From assembly GCA_027563935.2 (NCBI GenBank), contig CM050450.1, positions 32,723,439 to 32,787,438 of the forward strand: DNA of 64,000 nt, given 5' to 3'. Positions 47,781 to 59,522 of this stretch are shown here, piece by piece. This stretch comes from Costus lasius. Lineage: Eukaryota > Streptophyta > Magnoliopsida > Zingiberales > Costaceae. The notes under the pieces were generated by a model. The model had not been told where the DNA came from and made no database searches. It saw only the letters and a list, made by a program, of their open reading frames with translations. Every line of letters begins with the position of its first letter. Positions within the stretch are counted from its first letter, which is position 1. The translations under genes and the position numbers were made by a program.

Positions 47781-48088
47781 ATATGCATTCGCAACTTCCA
47801 CATCACTCTTACGGGCTTGCAATGAATTATAAAAAATAATCTGCCTCTACCTTCTAATTATATACATCAAAATCCAATGGTTTTTATCGCAAATTGGCGC
47901 AAGTATTCTTGTAGTGTAACGAAGGTTTTCAGCTGCCATATGTTCCAAACAAACAGCACTAAATCCGAATTTATTATCTAAATACAAACCATATAGGTTG
48001 GAGATATGTAATCAAAAGCCAACAACTTCGTCTTCTTGGGATTATTCCGACCTCTAGCGACCAAAAGACTAGCATAAGCATCTACAAC
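47781..48088 (-). pseudogene. Exon 8: C48 catalytic His, Asp replaced by Asn
   Basis: It starts VVDAYASLLVARGRNNPKK. It loses one base near 48000 and resumes in the next frame with YLDNKFGFSAVCLEH and RILAPICDKNHWIL, then a TAG and IIFYNSLQARKSDV. It ends at GCATAT, followed by GTGAGT. HW is the catalytic His motif. YNSL stands where YDSL is usual. Confidence 0.85.
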
Positions 48089-48167
48089 CTATAGTTAATA
48101 CAGTCAGCATAAGCATATGCTAAACAAATAGTATAAAATAGTAAAATAATTAGGTATTCATACATAC

Positions 48168-48338
48168 ATCATCACTAACGTCCATCCCAAATGTTAGCTG
48201 AATAACTTTCACCTTGTCAACTCTCCATTCGGTACCCATGTGCAAAAACTTCTCTGAGAACGTCATATATAATGCCATATCATTTCTTTCTTCAGCAGAC
48301 AATGCCCCATATCCATAATAATCTGTCTGATCCACGTA
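48168..48338 (-). pseudogene. Exon 7: start of the protease domain
   Basis: Between TATTTTCAG and GTATGT. It reads YVDQTDYYGYGALSAEERND and FSEKFLHMGTEWRVDKVKVI, then MDVSDD, running in phase into exon 8 (VVDAYASLL). Confidence 0.8.
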
Positions 48339-48438
48339 CTGAAAATATAATATGGACATATAGATGTCAATTACTAAAATCAGCAAATGAATAATTGACT
48401 GTATATAAAGAATTGGTACAGTAGATAATAATTGATAC

Positions 48439-49281
48439 CTCATCAATATTCATATAGATCTTGGACTCATCAAATGTAGTGGGAGGAAGTGGGTACTTCT
48501 TGTTCAATTCCTCTTGTGAATAATGGCACAACAGGCTCCATTTTCTCTTTCTCTATCTTTTCCCTTGCATATCCACTGCACCAGATGTGCTAGGGTCTTC
48601 TGCATTTGTGTCCTCTTCATCATCTGACCAATCGGTATCTTCATCAGATAGCTGCTCCCTTTCAGCTACCATCTCCTTTATTTTGTTTTCATACTCCTCA
48701 ACTAGTAATTTTGAAGCTTCTATTTGGTTTTCTTTCTCAACATTTTGGGAGCGAATTATATCCTGTAACTCATCTATTTGGCTCTGAAATGCTGTAGACA
48801 TGCTATATTTCTCGTCGATCAATTTCTCTACTCTGCCTGAAAGTTCAGTCACAGCTGATTTCAGTTTCTTATTTTCCGAAACAAGTCCATATCTATAGTA
48901 ATCTAGGTCTTTCTTCATATCAATTTCCTTTTTGTTGTAACGCTCAACAATGCCTTCCTTCTCTTCAGTGAGCTTCAGTACTTGAGCTTTGAGCTGTGCT
49001 ATATCTGTATCATCATTTGTAAGCTCATTTACCCTTCCTTGTAATTCTTCAACTTTAAAATTTAATTATGCCTCCATTTCCTCTTTCTCATTTATCTCAT
49101 CCTCAGCTTCTTTCAGCTTCAGCTTCTCCTCTTCAATACCTTTCTTGTAAAATTCAATTTCCTTCTGCATATCTATTTGCAGCTTATTGTAATGTGTATG
49201 CATGCTTTCTATCTCTTCCCTTAGCTTCTCTACTTCTAATTTCAGAATAGCTATCTGAGATATATTATTATCTTTATTTAC
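48439..49281 (-). pseudogene. Exon 6: long coiled coil
   Basis: A single 843-bp exon between GATGTAG and GTATCA. It is rich in Glu, Lys and Leu heptads (KLEVEKLREEIESMH, ELSGRVEKLIDEKYSM, KIKEMVAEREQL), then an acidic stretch (DTDWSDDEEDTNAEDPS) and a basic end (GKR). Stops are a TAA at 49068-49066 and a TAG at 48555-48553. After the TAG the frame goes on for about 40 codons (KKYPLPPTTFDESKIYM). Confidence 0.8.
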
Positions 49282-49319
49282 CTACATCAAAACAACAAAA
49301 TATCATTCAAGTACATACT

Positions 49320-49890
49320 GAAAATTATGTATGTCGTTTAGTATAACACTGAAAATTATGGTATAACAAGGCAATAATTTGGTATAACACTTATGTAGTT
49401 TAGTATATCACTGAAAATTTTGGTATAACATGCTAAAAATTTCGTATAACACTTACGTAGTTTAGTATAACACTGAAAATTTTGGTATAACAAGACAAAA
49501 ATTACGTATAACACTTATGTAGTTTAGTATATCACTGAAAATTTTTGTATAACATGCCAAAAATTTCGTATAACACTTACGTAGTTTAGTATAACACTGA
49601 AAATTTTGGTATAACAAGGCAAAAATTTCATATAACACTTACGTAGTTTAGTATAACACTGAAAATTTTGGTATAACAAGGCAAAAATTTCGTATAACAC
49701 TTACGTAGTTTAGTATAACACTGAAAATTTTGGTATAACAAGGCAAAAATTTCGTATAACACTTACGTAGTAGTTTAGTATAACACTGAAAATTTTGGTA
49801 TAACAAGGCAAAAATTTCGTATAACACTTACGTAGTGTAGTATAACACTGAAAATTTTTGTATAACAAGGAAAAAATTTCTTATAACATT
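49320..49890 (+). repeat. 62-bp tandem array inside intron 5
   Basis: About eight units of 62 bp (GTAG at 49395, 49457, 49519, 49581, 49643, 49705). Each carries three TATAAC cores at about 21-bp steps (TAGTATAACACTG, GGTATAACAAGG, CGTATAACACTTACG). The array fills most of intron 5. On the gene's sense strand the motif reads GTTATAC. Confidence 0.9.
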
Positions 49891-49893
49891 TAC

Positions 49894-49965
49894 AATGTCA
49901 AGTTGAGCTGATAGGGTCCCAGGTGTAGGGTCTGGTGTACTATGTGACGGGCCAACATTTTCATG
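49894..49965 (-). pseudogene. Exon 5
   Basis: Between TGTGTAGAG and GTAAAT. It reads HENVGPSHSTPDPTPGTLSA then QLDI. The VGPSHS motif repeats those of exon 4. Confidence 0.75.
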
Positions 49966-50041
49966 CTCTACACACAAAATTAACAAAAAACCCCGTTAGG
50001 TTATTCGGTATACCACATGCACAGTTTGTAAACCTACTTAC

Positions 50042-50182
50042 ACTATGTGATGGGCCCATATCTAACTCTTGTACACCGTGTGATGGGCCCACATCTAACT
50101 CTTCCTCGAGAGCTATTTCTAATACAGGTGAAGTATTTACAACATCACGCTCCACCTCAACAGCTTCAAGTTCAAAAATAAT
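50042..50182 (-). pseudogene. Exon 4
   Basis: Between GTTTGTAG and GTAAGT. It is acidic, with two tandem motifs (ELDVGPSHGV and ELDMGPSHS). With exon 5 this gives three copies of an about 12-residue repeat. Confidence 0.8.
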
Positions 50183-50257
50183 CTACAAACAACTAAATAG
50201 TATTAGAAAACCAAATTTGGCAAATAACAAAATACACCTACAAATTTACATACTTAC

Positions 50258-50398
50258 CAAATCTTTATTTAATTTAGAACATTTTTTGAAATACGTTGTC
50301 CGTCGAGTACAATTCACATTTGCCCAACGGAACAACCGAGGGTATACTCCTTCCACCTTTCTATCTATATACAAGGTGGTATGCTCATAAAACCAAAT
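50258..50398 (-). pseudogene. Exon 3
   Basis: Between TTTGTTGTAG and GTAAGT. It reads IWFYEHTTLYIDRKVEGVYP then RLFRWANVNCTRRTTYF, continuing exon 2 (GCAIVLC then IWFYEH), the usual end of this plant N-terminal domain. Confidence 0.85.
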
Positions 50399-50483
50399 CT
50401 ACAACAAAGAAGAATACAAACAGTTAGCTTGTAATTAATGTAATTAATTTGAAATACAAGTTTAGATAATGCAAAAGACTTAC

Positions 50484-51179
50484 ACAAAGAACAATGGCAC
50501 AACCAGCAAATCCACGTCCCTTCTTCTTTGAACTGGACGTCAATTCCGTGCACAAAAAGTTATGCACAGCTTCTGCCCAATTGTAATCACCCAATCTTGA
50601 GAGGTCTTCTACGAAGCATACAAGCCCCGCATCCAAGTTGTACGTCAGGCGGCTGAATAGAAAACAGTAAAAGAAATACAAAATGGCTAATCTTCTTATC
50701 CTCTCCTCATTTCCTTCAAGGCCTTGTGAGCATGTGATTCTCAATTTTTCTTCAATTATATTTCTATTAGGCAACCTCCCCTCAAATTCTTCAGAGAAGA
50801 ATCTAGTACTTGGTCCCTTATTTTCCCATCTTACTAACTCCCTAACCCGTGGGAGACCAAGGATGATTGATACATCCTTAACCAAGAATGGCACAAAATT
50901 ACCATTTATGTTGAATCCCTTCCTTTCAGGTTCCCATATGGACTGCAAAAATTCTACTGCTATCATATCCAAGGCAACGGATGCCCTTTGCAGCAAATGT
51001 CCAAAGGGATCTCTAGAAGCTGTACTTTAATAGCCTCACCCCCTTGCTCTGTGTTCACAAACGTATGAATCCTGCTTAATGAGCATCTACTGAGAACTCG
51101 CCGACGTTTGCTAACCTTGTCATGATATTCTCTTTCATCTGAAGAGGTACTAGCTGTGCTTTCATCCGTAGCCCTCATC
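50484..51179 (-). pseudogene. Exon 2: N-terminal plant domain
   Basis: Starting with G before ATG at 51178, it reads MRATDESTASTSSDERE and RRRVLSRCSLSRIHTFVN. One frame change near 51010-51030 leads into DPFGHLLQRASVALD, then FVPFLVKDVSIILGLPRV, DYNWAEAVHNFL and GCAIVLC before GTAAGT. FGHLL, a GLP motif and NWAE-x-V are landmarks of the N-terminal domain that precedes plant Ulp1-like proteases (plant mobile domain/DUF1985-like; the exact family name is uncertain). Confidence 0.8.
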
Positions 51180-51239
51180 CTCTTTGTATAAAACCTACTG
51201 TTAAATATGTTATAACTAAATTAACATGAAGAACTCAAA

Positions 51240-51909
51240 AGGTTAGTTGAAGCTATTATACCAAAATGTGATGCAGTTATACCAAGTTTGAGGCATGTAT
51301 ACCTCAATGGGACGCTGTTATACCAAATTAGAGGCATGTTATACCTAAATGAGATGCTATTATACCAAATTAAAGGCATGTTATACCTAAATGGGATGCT
51401 GTTATATCAAGTTTGAAGCATGTTATACCAAATTAGAGACTTGTTATACCAAAATGGGATGTGTTATACAATGATAGAGGCATGTTATACCTAAATCGGA
51501 TGTGTTATACTACGTTTGAGGCATGTTATACCAAAATGACCAGCTGTTATACCAAAATAGAGATATGTTATAATAAAATGGGATGTGTTATACCAAGTTT
51601 GAGGCATGTTATACCAAAATAGAGACATGTTATACCAAATTGGGATGTGTTATACTATGTTTGAGGCATGTTAATGGCCAGCTGTTATACCAAATTAGAG
51701 ACATGTTATATCGTGTCTGTGCAGTGTTATACCATGTATGTGAAGTGTTATACGAAATTTAGGTCATGTTATAGCATATATGTGTAGCCCTCATTGTATA
51801 GAACCTACTGTGCAATTTGTTAGAACTATATTAACATGAAGAACTCCAAACCGCCGAAGCTATTATAGCAAAATGAGGTTCTGTTCAGACAATTTTGAGG
51901 CATGTTATA
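51240..51909 (+). repeat. GTTATACC array in intron 1, left part
   Basis: GTTATACC cores about every 21 bp, mostly as units of about 42 bp (AGGCATGTTATACCTAAATGGGATGCTGTTATACCAAATTAG-like). The array is split by the LTR element inserted at 51910 and continues at 61543-61740. Confidence 0.85.
51905..51909 (+). repeat. Target-site duplication of the gag-only element, left copy
   Basis: TTATA, repeated at 61538-61542, flanking TGATGGGGG and CCCTACATCA. Confidence 0.9.
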
Positions 51910-53974
51910 TGATGGGGGCAGAGATCACAGGCCAAGAAGGTACAAATGGAGTTTACGAGTACCATAGACAAAAGCTCAGAGGCTCATGAATAAGCTAGCA
52001 TGCTTAATCAAAAGCTAGCTCAATAATAGAAGAATTACTTTCAACATATAATGGTCAAGACATTCACGTTCAAGATGTCTAAGCCCAAGCCGAAACCCAG
52101 TGAAGAAGTTGCTGGATTCAATAAATTGTGGGTTGCATACGGCAATCACATCCACGCCATCTCAACAAGGGCGCCTTCCTTCACAAAGTCCACCGTCGCT
52201 CAGCCCAAAATCCAGCCTCAGGCTTCAACCGAGACCTACATCCAGCACAAGAGGAAACAAAGGATTTAATCAAATCTTGGATCTCATCCAACAGCAACAC
52301 TCATCATGGAGTAACTTCTCCAGCCGAGCATCAACTCTCCAGCAATGTGCGAGCCGATGATGGAAACAGCAACGTTCGTCTTTATCAAAGAAGGAAAGCA
52401 ACAACATCTCGCCTTCAACGTCTCCCTGCTGCTCACGATTGGAAGCTGCAAACAAGGAAGCATCTCCTTCAACGGATTCTCTGCTGCCATAGAAGGAAGA
52501 TACAACGTTCGTCTGCTGAAGCCTAACCTATATGTATCACGCGAACACAATGTAAAGGATAGTGAATTTTGAATCAATGAAATAGTTTTTTCCAATGGAA
52601 TCGGATGTCTCCCATCCTCTTCCCCTCTGAGGTGCTTGTGTCACCTACCTTTCCCTTATTCTCCTCTTCTCTAATCCCTCTCCATTAATTCTCTTGCTCT
52701 GCTGCAATCATCCGCACATTACAGCCAACTCCCAGATTTTCTGAATCTTTGTGACCACGCCGTCGACGATCCGCTGGTCTGATCCTCACAAGATTTTGAA
52801 CATCACTCATCCTCTCCAAGATGTGTCTTCAGCCGCCGGCATCCGCCAATCCTCTCATCCGATCACCAGAATCGAACGCCCGTTCGAATCCTCTGTTCTC
52901 GCCAACCTTTCCGCCCTAGTTTCGTCTTCCAGCACCGTTCTCCTCCGACCAGCCACCAATCTCTCACAAACTCTGGCCACCACTTCGCCATCGTCAGAGG
53001 GACCTACAACCGTAATAGGTCCGGCGATCGTGGACCACCGGACGAGCGCCGGCCAACTCTGCTCTGCGCTCGTGTTTCCCCTACTTCCGCCATGCTCTCG
53101 CCTCAGTTCCGCCTTTCATCGTCGCACTCCTCCATCCGGCCACCATTCGACCAGAAACTCCAGCCACCTCTTCACCATCACCACAGCAACTCCCAACTGT
53201 AACAGGTTTGGCGTCCGTGCATCACCGGCCGTCCGGCGAGGAGCCCTGTAACTCGGGCACCTTCCCCTGTTCCGACCATACAGCCGCCTCCACTCTGCAA
53301 CTCCCCTGTTCCGATTGAAGATCCGTTGCTTCACCCCCCGTCAGCGCTCCGACGCTGCCATCACCTTCTCCATCACCTCCCGTTGTCAGAATTGCCGATG
53401 AACTCTCCAGTTCCAACATCTTCGACCGACCCCGCTTGCCTGTTTCAGGACTCTGTTCCTGCTTCTTTGTTTTCTGTTTAGAAGTGATCTGACTAAGTTT
53501 CTTGTGGCAGGATTTTAACATTCACGGACAGGCCTCTACTTCTCATCTTCGGATCTATCAGAAAGATTATATCCTCCTCTACAAGCTGGACGAGTTGCCC
53601 CAACTGATATGACAAAGGATCAACCTCAAAAACATGAGGACTTTTCGTATTTGATTATCTCTTATGCACTTGTTTTATTGTCTAATCTGGTTAGATATCT
53701 TGTTGCAGATATTCTAATTTGCTGAAAGATCTTCACTGTATAATTTTAATGCCAATCGAAGAACTAGTTTTGTTTGACATCTTGGTTTAATAGGTTTTTA
53801 TTTTAGATCTACGGATTTTTGTCCAAGGCATAGCAGCTTTTCTTAAATGATATATTTCTGCAACACTATGTTTCTAGCTGTTTTCTGAATTTTGACCTTT
53901 ATTTTGAAAATAAAAATAATAATAATAATCAGACTTTTAGTTAGTATCATATTTTGTGTCTCCACCCTACATCA
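51910..53974 (+). mobile_element. Gag-only element, LTR1
   Basis: From TGATGGGGGCAGAGATCAC to CACCCTACATCA. It has a CT-rich middle (52600-53480) and, near 53488-53512, CTGACTAAGTTTCTTGTGGCAG, which resembles a branch point plus 3' splice site. Its longer open frames change many residues between LTR copies and are not supported as genes. Confidence 0.93.
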
Positions 53975-53977
53975 GTT

Positions 53978-53989
53978 TGGTATCAGAGG
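53978..53989 (+). promoter_or_regulatory. Gag-only element primer site 1
   Basis: TGGTATCAGAGG, 11 of 12 bases complementary to initiator-Met tRNA, three bases after LTR1. The second site (57760-57771) reads TGGTATCAAAGG. Confidence 0.8.
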
Positions 53990-54444
53990 AAAGGTTGTGA
54001 GCAACTCTTGTCTGCCCAAACGATCCTTGCTTTGTTCTTTGCATAAAAAAAAAAATTGTTAGTTCTTGTTTTCATGTTTTATTGCTTATTGCTTTTGCAT
54101 CTTTTGCAAATTACTTGCATTTCAAAAAAAAAAAAAAAAAATTCCTTCATGTTTGTTTATATTTAGTTTGCATGATAGTTAAGTATTTGTTATTTACTTG
54201 CAATTGATAAAAAAAAAAGAATTATTACATGTTTCATTGTTCATATTATTTTAGATTGCATATTTTTGCTATTTGATAAAAAAAATAAAAAAACTTATTA
54301 CGTGCTTTCATGCTTAGTTGTTCATTACATATGCATGCTAGTTTGTTTATTCATAGATTTATCCTCTCATACTAGCTTAAATCATTTTTGACATCTTAGG
54401 GAGATCTATTTTCAAAGGATTATATTGTGTTTGCAAAACATCCC
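53990..54444 (+). other. Leader of internal region 1
   Basis: AT-rich, with A-tracts (for example 54124-54141) alternating with CATGTTT/TTGCATG pieces. The same is found at 57772-58224. No gene seen. Confidence 0.6.
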
Positions 54445-55740
54445 ATGGCCAGTAGACTCAACCCCCTAAGAGGCAATAGACCACCTATCAAGAGATGGGA
54501 TGAAATGATAAAAGAAATTTATGATCCTTCATCTCTCAAAAAAAAAATTCTGACACAAGAGAACATGACTGTAGCTGAATACATTACAAAGTTTAAGACC
54601 CACAATGATTGGAGTAGAGCTAGAGAACATCCTAGGGTTATGCTTAACCGGTTTATAAATGGTCTTAGATTTGTTATTAAAAGAGCTCTGATCGGCTACC
54701 CCATACATACAATAGAAGATGCATTTCAACTAGCTAATAAGGTAGAACAAAATATTAAGGCAACATATAGAAAAGGACCCGACCAAACTAGAACACGAAG
54801 CCAACTACTCTAACAAAAACTTGTTCAAACCTCAGAGTCTACCTTAGGAACTAAAACGAGTCAAGAAGAGACATGTGAAACTCAAGAGGCAAACCATGAG
54901 GTAGAACCCATACCTCAACCTTCAATTTTAGGGCCCATACCCACAGGTCCTCAACTTGAGTCTAGTAATCTAGCTAAAGAACCCATAGTTGACTTGTCTG
55001 AGAGTCAAACTACCCCTGAGTTGCCCACTGTAGGCTTGTCTCAACTTAAGTGTCAAATAGAGCCATTACCTTCAATTTTAGGGCCCATACCCATAGGTTC
55101 TCAACTTGACCTTAGCACTACCTCTAGCAAACCTAAAGATGACTGGCCTAAAAATCCAGTTGAACCCAAACCCATAGGTCTTCTTGAACCTCACATGGTA
55201 CCTAAATTAGATACTTTCGAGCTTGATCTGGATCCTAATCCTCAACCTTTTGGTCAACCCCTAGACTTATAAAATCTTTTCCAGGACCCTATGATCCTTG
55301 AATCTTGTCTTTTAGGTCCTTCTACCCACACCCTTAAGCCTCCATTAATATCAACAAAACATAATGAACTCAAACATGCTTTGAACTTTGCACTTATTGA
55401 AGTTGAATATATTGATTTCATCATTCCTTGTTCTTTTCAAAGTCTTGTGATTTTCTATCACAATTTTACTAATGAGTACGACCGAGAAAGGGAATTCAAT
55501 GCAAGTACCCTTGATATGTAGTTTGGACCATGGACAAAAAGCAACAAGACAATATGCTGTGATGCTGACAACAATTTGAAGATTCAAATCCTGGAGGAAC
55601 AATTAGCTCTTGCCTCTCCAAACTTTCCCCATCGCCACAAGAAGAATTCTTCGGGGAAGAATTTTTTTCACCCGGGGAGAAATGATGGGGGCAGAGATCA
55701 CAGGCCAAAAAGGTACAAATGGAGTTTACGAGTACCATAG
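54445..55740 (+). pseudogene. Gag-like protein, copy 1 (two stops)
   Basis: From the ATG at 54445 (MASRLNPLRGNRPPIKRWDE). Residues to about 115 match the C-terminal half of the Ty3/gypsy Gag domain (MTVAEYITKFKTHNDW, MLNRFINGLRFVIKRAL, EDAFQLANKVEQ). A TAA at 54811 (CAA in copy 2) and a TAA at 55270 (GAA in copy 2) interrupt it, and a TAG at 55519 replaces CAG. The rest is a proline-rich region with a repeated PSILGPIP-GSQLD motif and a conserved tail (EVEYIDFIIPCSFQSLV), which I do not recognise. The frame would end 58 bases inside LTR2. Without the stops it would be about 431 codons. No zinc knuckle is seen. Confidence 0.8.
55674..55682 (+). promoter_or_regulatory. Gag-only element polypurine tract
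   Basis: GGGGAGAAA directly before LTR2. The same tract precedes LTR3 (59456-59464). It lies within the gag-like frame. Confidence 0.7.
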
Positions 55741-57756
55741 ACAAAAGCTCAGAGGCTCATGAATAAGCTAGCATGCTTAATCGAAAGCTAGCTCAATAAT
55801 AGAAGAATTACTTTCAACAAATAATGGTCAAGACATTCACGTTCAAGATGTCTAAGCCCAAGACCAAACCCAGTGAAGAAGTTGCTGGATTCAATAAATT
55901 GAGGGTTGCATACGCCAACCACATCTACGCCATCTCAACAAGAGCGCCTTCCTTCACAAAGTCCACCGTCGTTCAGCCGAAAATCCAGCCTCAGGCTTCA
56001 ACCGAGACCTACATCCAGCACAAGAGGAAACAAAGGATTTAATCAAATCTTGGATCTCATCCAACGGCAACACTCATCATGGAGTAACTTCTCCAGCCGA
56101 GCATCAACTCTCCAACAACATGCGAGCCGATGATGGAAACAGCAACGTTCGTCTTTATCAAAGAAGGAAAGCAACAACGTCTCTTCAACATCTCGCCTTC
56201 AACGTCTCCCTGCTGCACATGATTGGAAGCTGCAAACAAGGAAGCATCTCCTTCAACGGATTCTCTGCTGCCATAGAAGGAAGATACAACGTTCGTCTGC
56301 TGAAGCCTCACCTATATGTATCACGCGAACACAATGTAATGGATAGTGAATTTTGAATCAATGAAATAGTTTCTTCCAATGGAATCGGATGTCTCCCATC
56401 CTCTTCCCCTCTGAGGTGCTTGTGTCACCTACCTTTCCCTTCTTCTCCTCTTCTCTAATCCCTCTCCATTAATTCTCTTGCTCTGCTGCAATCATCCGCA
56501 CATTACAGCCAACTCCCAGATTTTCTGAATCTTTGTGAGCACGCCACCGACGATCTGCCGGTCTGATCCTCACAAGATTTCGAACATCACTCGTCCTCTC
56601 CAAGACGTGTCTTCAGCCGCCGGCATCCGCCAATCCTCTCATCCGATCACCAGAATCGAACGCCCGTTCGAATCCTCTGTTCTCGCCAGCCTTTCCGCCC
56701 TAGTTCCGTCTTCCAGCACCGTTCTCCTCCGACCAGCCACCAATCGCTCTCAAACTCTGGCCACCACTTCGCCATCGTCAGAGGGACCTACAACCGTAAT
56801 ACGTCCGGCGATCGTGGACTACCGGACGAACGCCGGCCAACTCTGCTCTGCGCTCGTGTTTCCCCTGCTTCCGCCATGCTCTTGCCTCAGTTCCGCCTTT
56901 CATCGTCGCCCTCCGCCGTCTGGCCACCATTCGACCAGAAACTCCAGCCACCTCTTCACCATCACCACAGCAACTCCCAACTGTAATAGGTTCGGCGTCT
57001 GTGCATCACCGGCCGTCCGGCGAGGAGCCCTGTAACTCGGGCACCTTCCCCTGTTTCGACCATACAGCCGCCTCCACTCTGCAACTCCCCTGTTCCGATT
57101 GAAGATCCATTGCTTCACCCCCGTTAGCGCTCCGACGCCGCCCTCACCTTCTCCATCACCTCCCGTTGTCAGAATTGCCGATGAACTCTCCAGTTCCAAC
57201 ATCTTCGACCGACCCCGCTTGCCTATTTCAGGACTCTGTTCCTGCTTCTTTGTTTTCTGTTTAGAAGTGATCTGACTAAGTTTCTTTTGGCAGGTTTTTA
57301 ACATTCACGGACAGGCCTCTACTTCTCATCTTCGGATCTATCAGAAAGATTAGATCCTCCTCTACAAGCTGGACGAGTTGCCCCAACTGAAACGACAAAG
57401 GATCAACCTCAAAAACATGAGGACTTTTCGTATCTGATTATCTCTTATGTACTTGTTTTATTGTCTAATCTGGTTAGATATCTTGTTGCAGATATTCTAA
57501 TTTGCTGAAAGATCTTCAGTGTATAATTATAATGCCAATCAAAGAACTAGTTTTGTTTGACATCTTGGTTTAATAGGTTTTTATTTTAGATCTACAGATT
57601 TTTGTCCAAGGCATAGCAGCTTTTCTTAAATGATATATTTCTGCAACACTATGTTTCTAGCTGTTTTCTGAATTTTGACCTTTATTTTGAAAATAAAAAA
57701 ATAATAATAATCAGACTTTTATTTAGTATCATATTTTGTGTCTCCACCCTACATCA
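55683..57756 (+). mobile_element. Gag-only element, LTR2 (shared middle LTR)
   Basis: A 2,074-bp copy of LTR1. It has a purine tract on its left and a primer site on its right, so it serves both internal regions. Confidence 0.93.
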
Positions 57757-58224
57757 GTTTGGTATCAAAGGAAAGGTTGTGAGTAACTCTTGTCGGCCCA
57801 CACGATCCTTGCTTTGTTCTTTGCATAAAAAAAAAATTTGTTAGTTCTTGTTTTCATGTTTTATTGCTTATTGCTTTTGCATCTTTTGCAAATTACTTGC
57901 ATTTCAAAAAAAAAAAAAAATTTCCTTCATGTTTCTTTATATTTAGTTTGCATGATAGTTAAGTATTTGCTATTTACTTGCAATTGATAAAAAAAAAAGA
58001 ATTATTACATGTTTCATTGTTCATATTATTTTAGATTGCATATTTTTGCTATTTGATAAAAAAAATAAAAAAACTTAGTACGTGCTTTCATGCTTAGTTG
58101 TTCATTACATATACATGCTAGTTTGTTTATTCATAGATTTATCCTCTCATACTAGCTTAAATCATTTTTGACATCTTAGGGAGATCTATTTTCAAAGGAT
58201 TATATTGTGTTTGCAAAACATCCC

Positions 58225-59522
58225 ATGGCCAGTAGACTCAACCCCCTAAGAGGCAATAGACCACCTATCAAGAGATGGGATGAAATGATAAAAGAAATTT
58301 ATGATCCTTCATCTCTCAAAAAAAAAAATTCTGACACAAGAGAACATGACTGTAGCTGAATACATTATAAAGTTTAAGACCCTCAATGATTGGAGTAAAG
58401 CTAGAGAACATCCTAGGGTTATGCTTAACCGGTTTATAAATGGTCTTAGCTTTGATATTAAAAGAGCTCTCATCGGCTACCCCATACATACAATAGAAGA
58501 TGCATTTCAACTAGCTAATAAGGTAGAACAAAAATATTAAGGCAACATATAGAAAAGGACCCGACCAAACTAGAACATGAAGCCAACTACTCCAACAAAA
58601 ACTTGTTCAAACCTCAGAGTCTACCTTAGGAACTAAAACGAGTCAAGAAGAGACATGTGAAACTCAAGAGGCAAACCATGAGGTAGAACCCATACCTCAA
58701 CCTTCAATTTTAGGGCCCATACCCACAGGTCCTCAACTTGAGTCTAGCAATCTAGCTAAAGAACCCATAGTTGACTTGTCTGAGAGTCAAACTACCCCTG
58801 AGTTGCCCACTGTAGGCTTGTCTCAACTTAAGTGTCAAATAGAGCCATTACCTTCAATTTTAGGGCCCATACCCACAGGTTCTCAACTTGACCTTAGCAC
58901 TACCTCTAGCAAACCTAAAGATGACTTGCCTAAAAATCCAGTTGAACCCAAACCCATAGGTCTTCTTGAACCTCACATGTTACCTAAGTTAGATCCTTTC
59001 GAGCTTGATCTGGATCCTAATCCTAAACCTTTTGGTCAACCCCTAGACTTAGAAAATCTTTTCCAGGACCCTATGATCCTTGAATCTTGTCTTTTAGGTC
59101 CTTCTACCCACACCCTTAAGCCTCCATTAGTATCAACAAAACATAATGAACTCAAACATGCTTTGAACTTTGCACTTATTGAAGTTGAATATATTGATTT
59201 CATCATTCCTTGTTCTTTTCAAAGTCTTGTGATTTTCTACGACAATTTTACTAATGAGTATGGCCGAGAAAGGGAATTCAATGCAGGTACCCTTGATATG
59301 CAGTTTGGATCGTGGACAAAAAGCAACAAGACAATATGCTGTGATGCTGACAACAATTTGAAGATTCAAATCTTGGAGGAACAATTAGCTCTTGCCTCTC
59401 CAAAATTTCTCCATCGCCACAAGAACAATTCTTCGGGGAAGAATTTTTTTCACCCGGGGAGAAATGATGGGGACAGAGATCACAGGCCAAGAAGGTACAA
59501 ATGGAGTTTACGAGTACCATAG
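58225..59522 (+). pseudogene. Gag-like protein, copy 2 (two frameshifts, long open tail)
   Basis: Homologous to 54445-55740. One extra A in the A-run near 58320 and another near 58535 shift the Gag part. From about 58545 onward the frame is open without a stop to the TAG at 59520-59522, including the proline-rich region and the tail (ILEEQLALASPKFLHRHK, then FHPGRNDGDRDHRPRRY across the LTR3 start). Copy 2 has sense codons where copy 1 has stops, and copy 1 lacks the frameshifts of copy 2. The ancestral frame was therefore continuous. It codes for no enzyme. Confidence 0.8.

Noticed and set aside
49320..49890. A CRISPR-like array (regular repeats with spacers)
   Set aside because: Units are near-identical 62-bp tandem repeats without unique spacers, lie in an intron of a plant gene, and have no cas genes nearby.
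52051..52269. A 72-codon frame starting MVKTFTFKMSK in each LTR of the gag-only element
   Set aside because: Several replacement changes between copies and a stop in the third. No recognised domain. Treated as non-coding LTR sequence.
52751..53251. A 166-codon Ser-rich frame found in all three LTRs of the gag-only element
   Set aside because: Copies differ by many amino-acid changes without synonymous bias, and the third copy loses its end. It is best read as LTR sequence.
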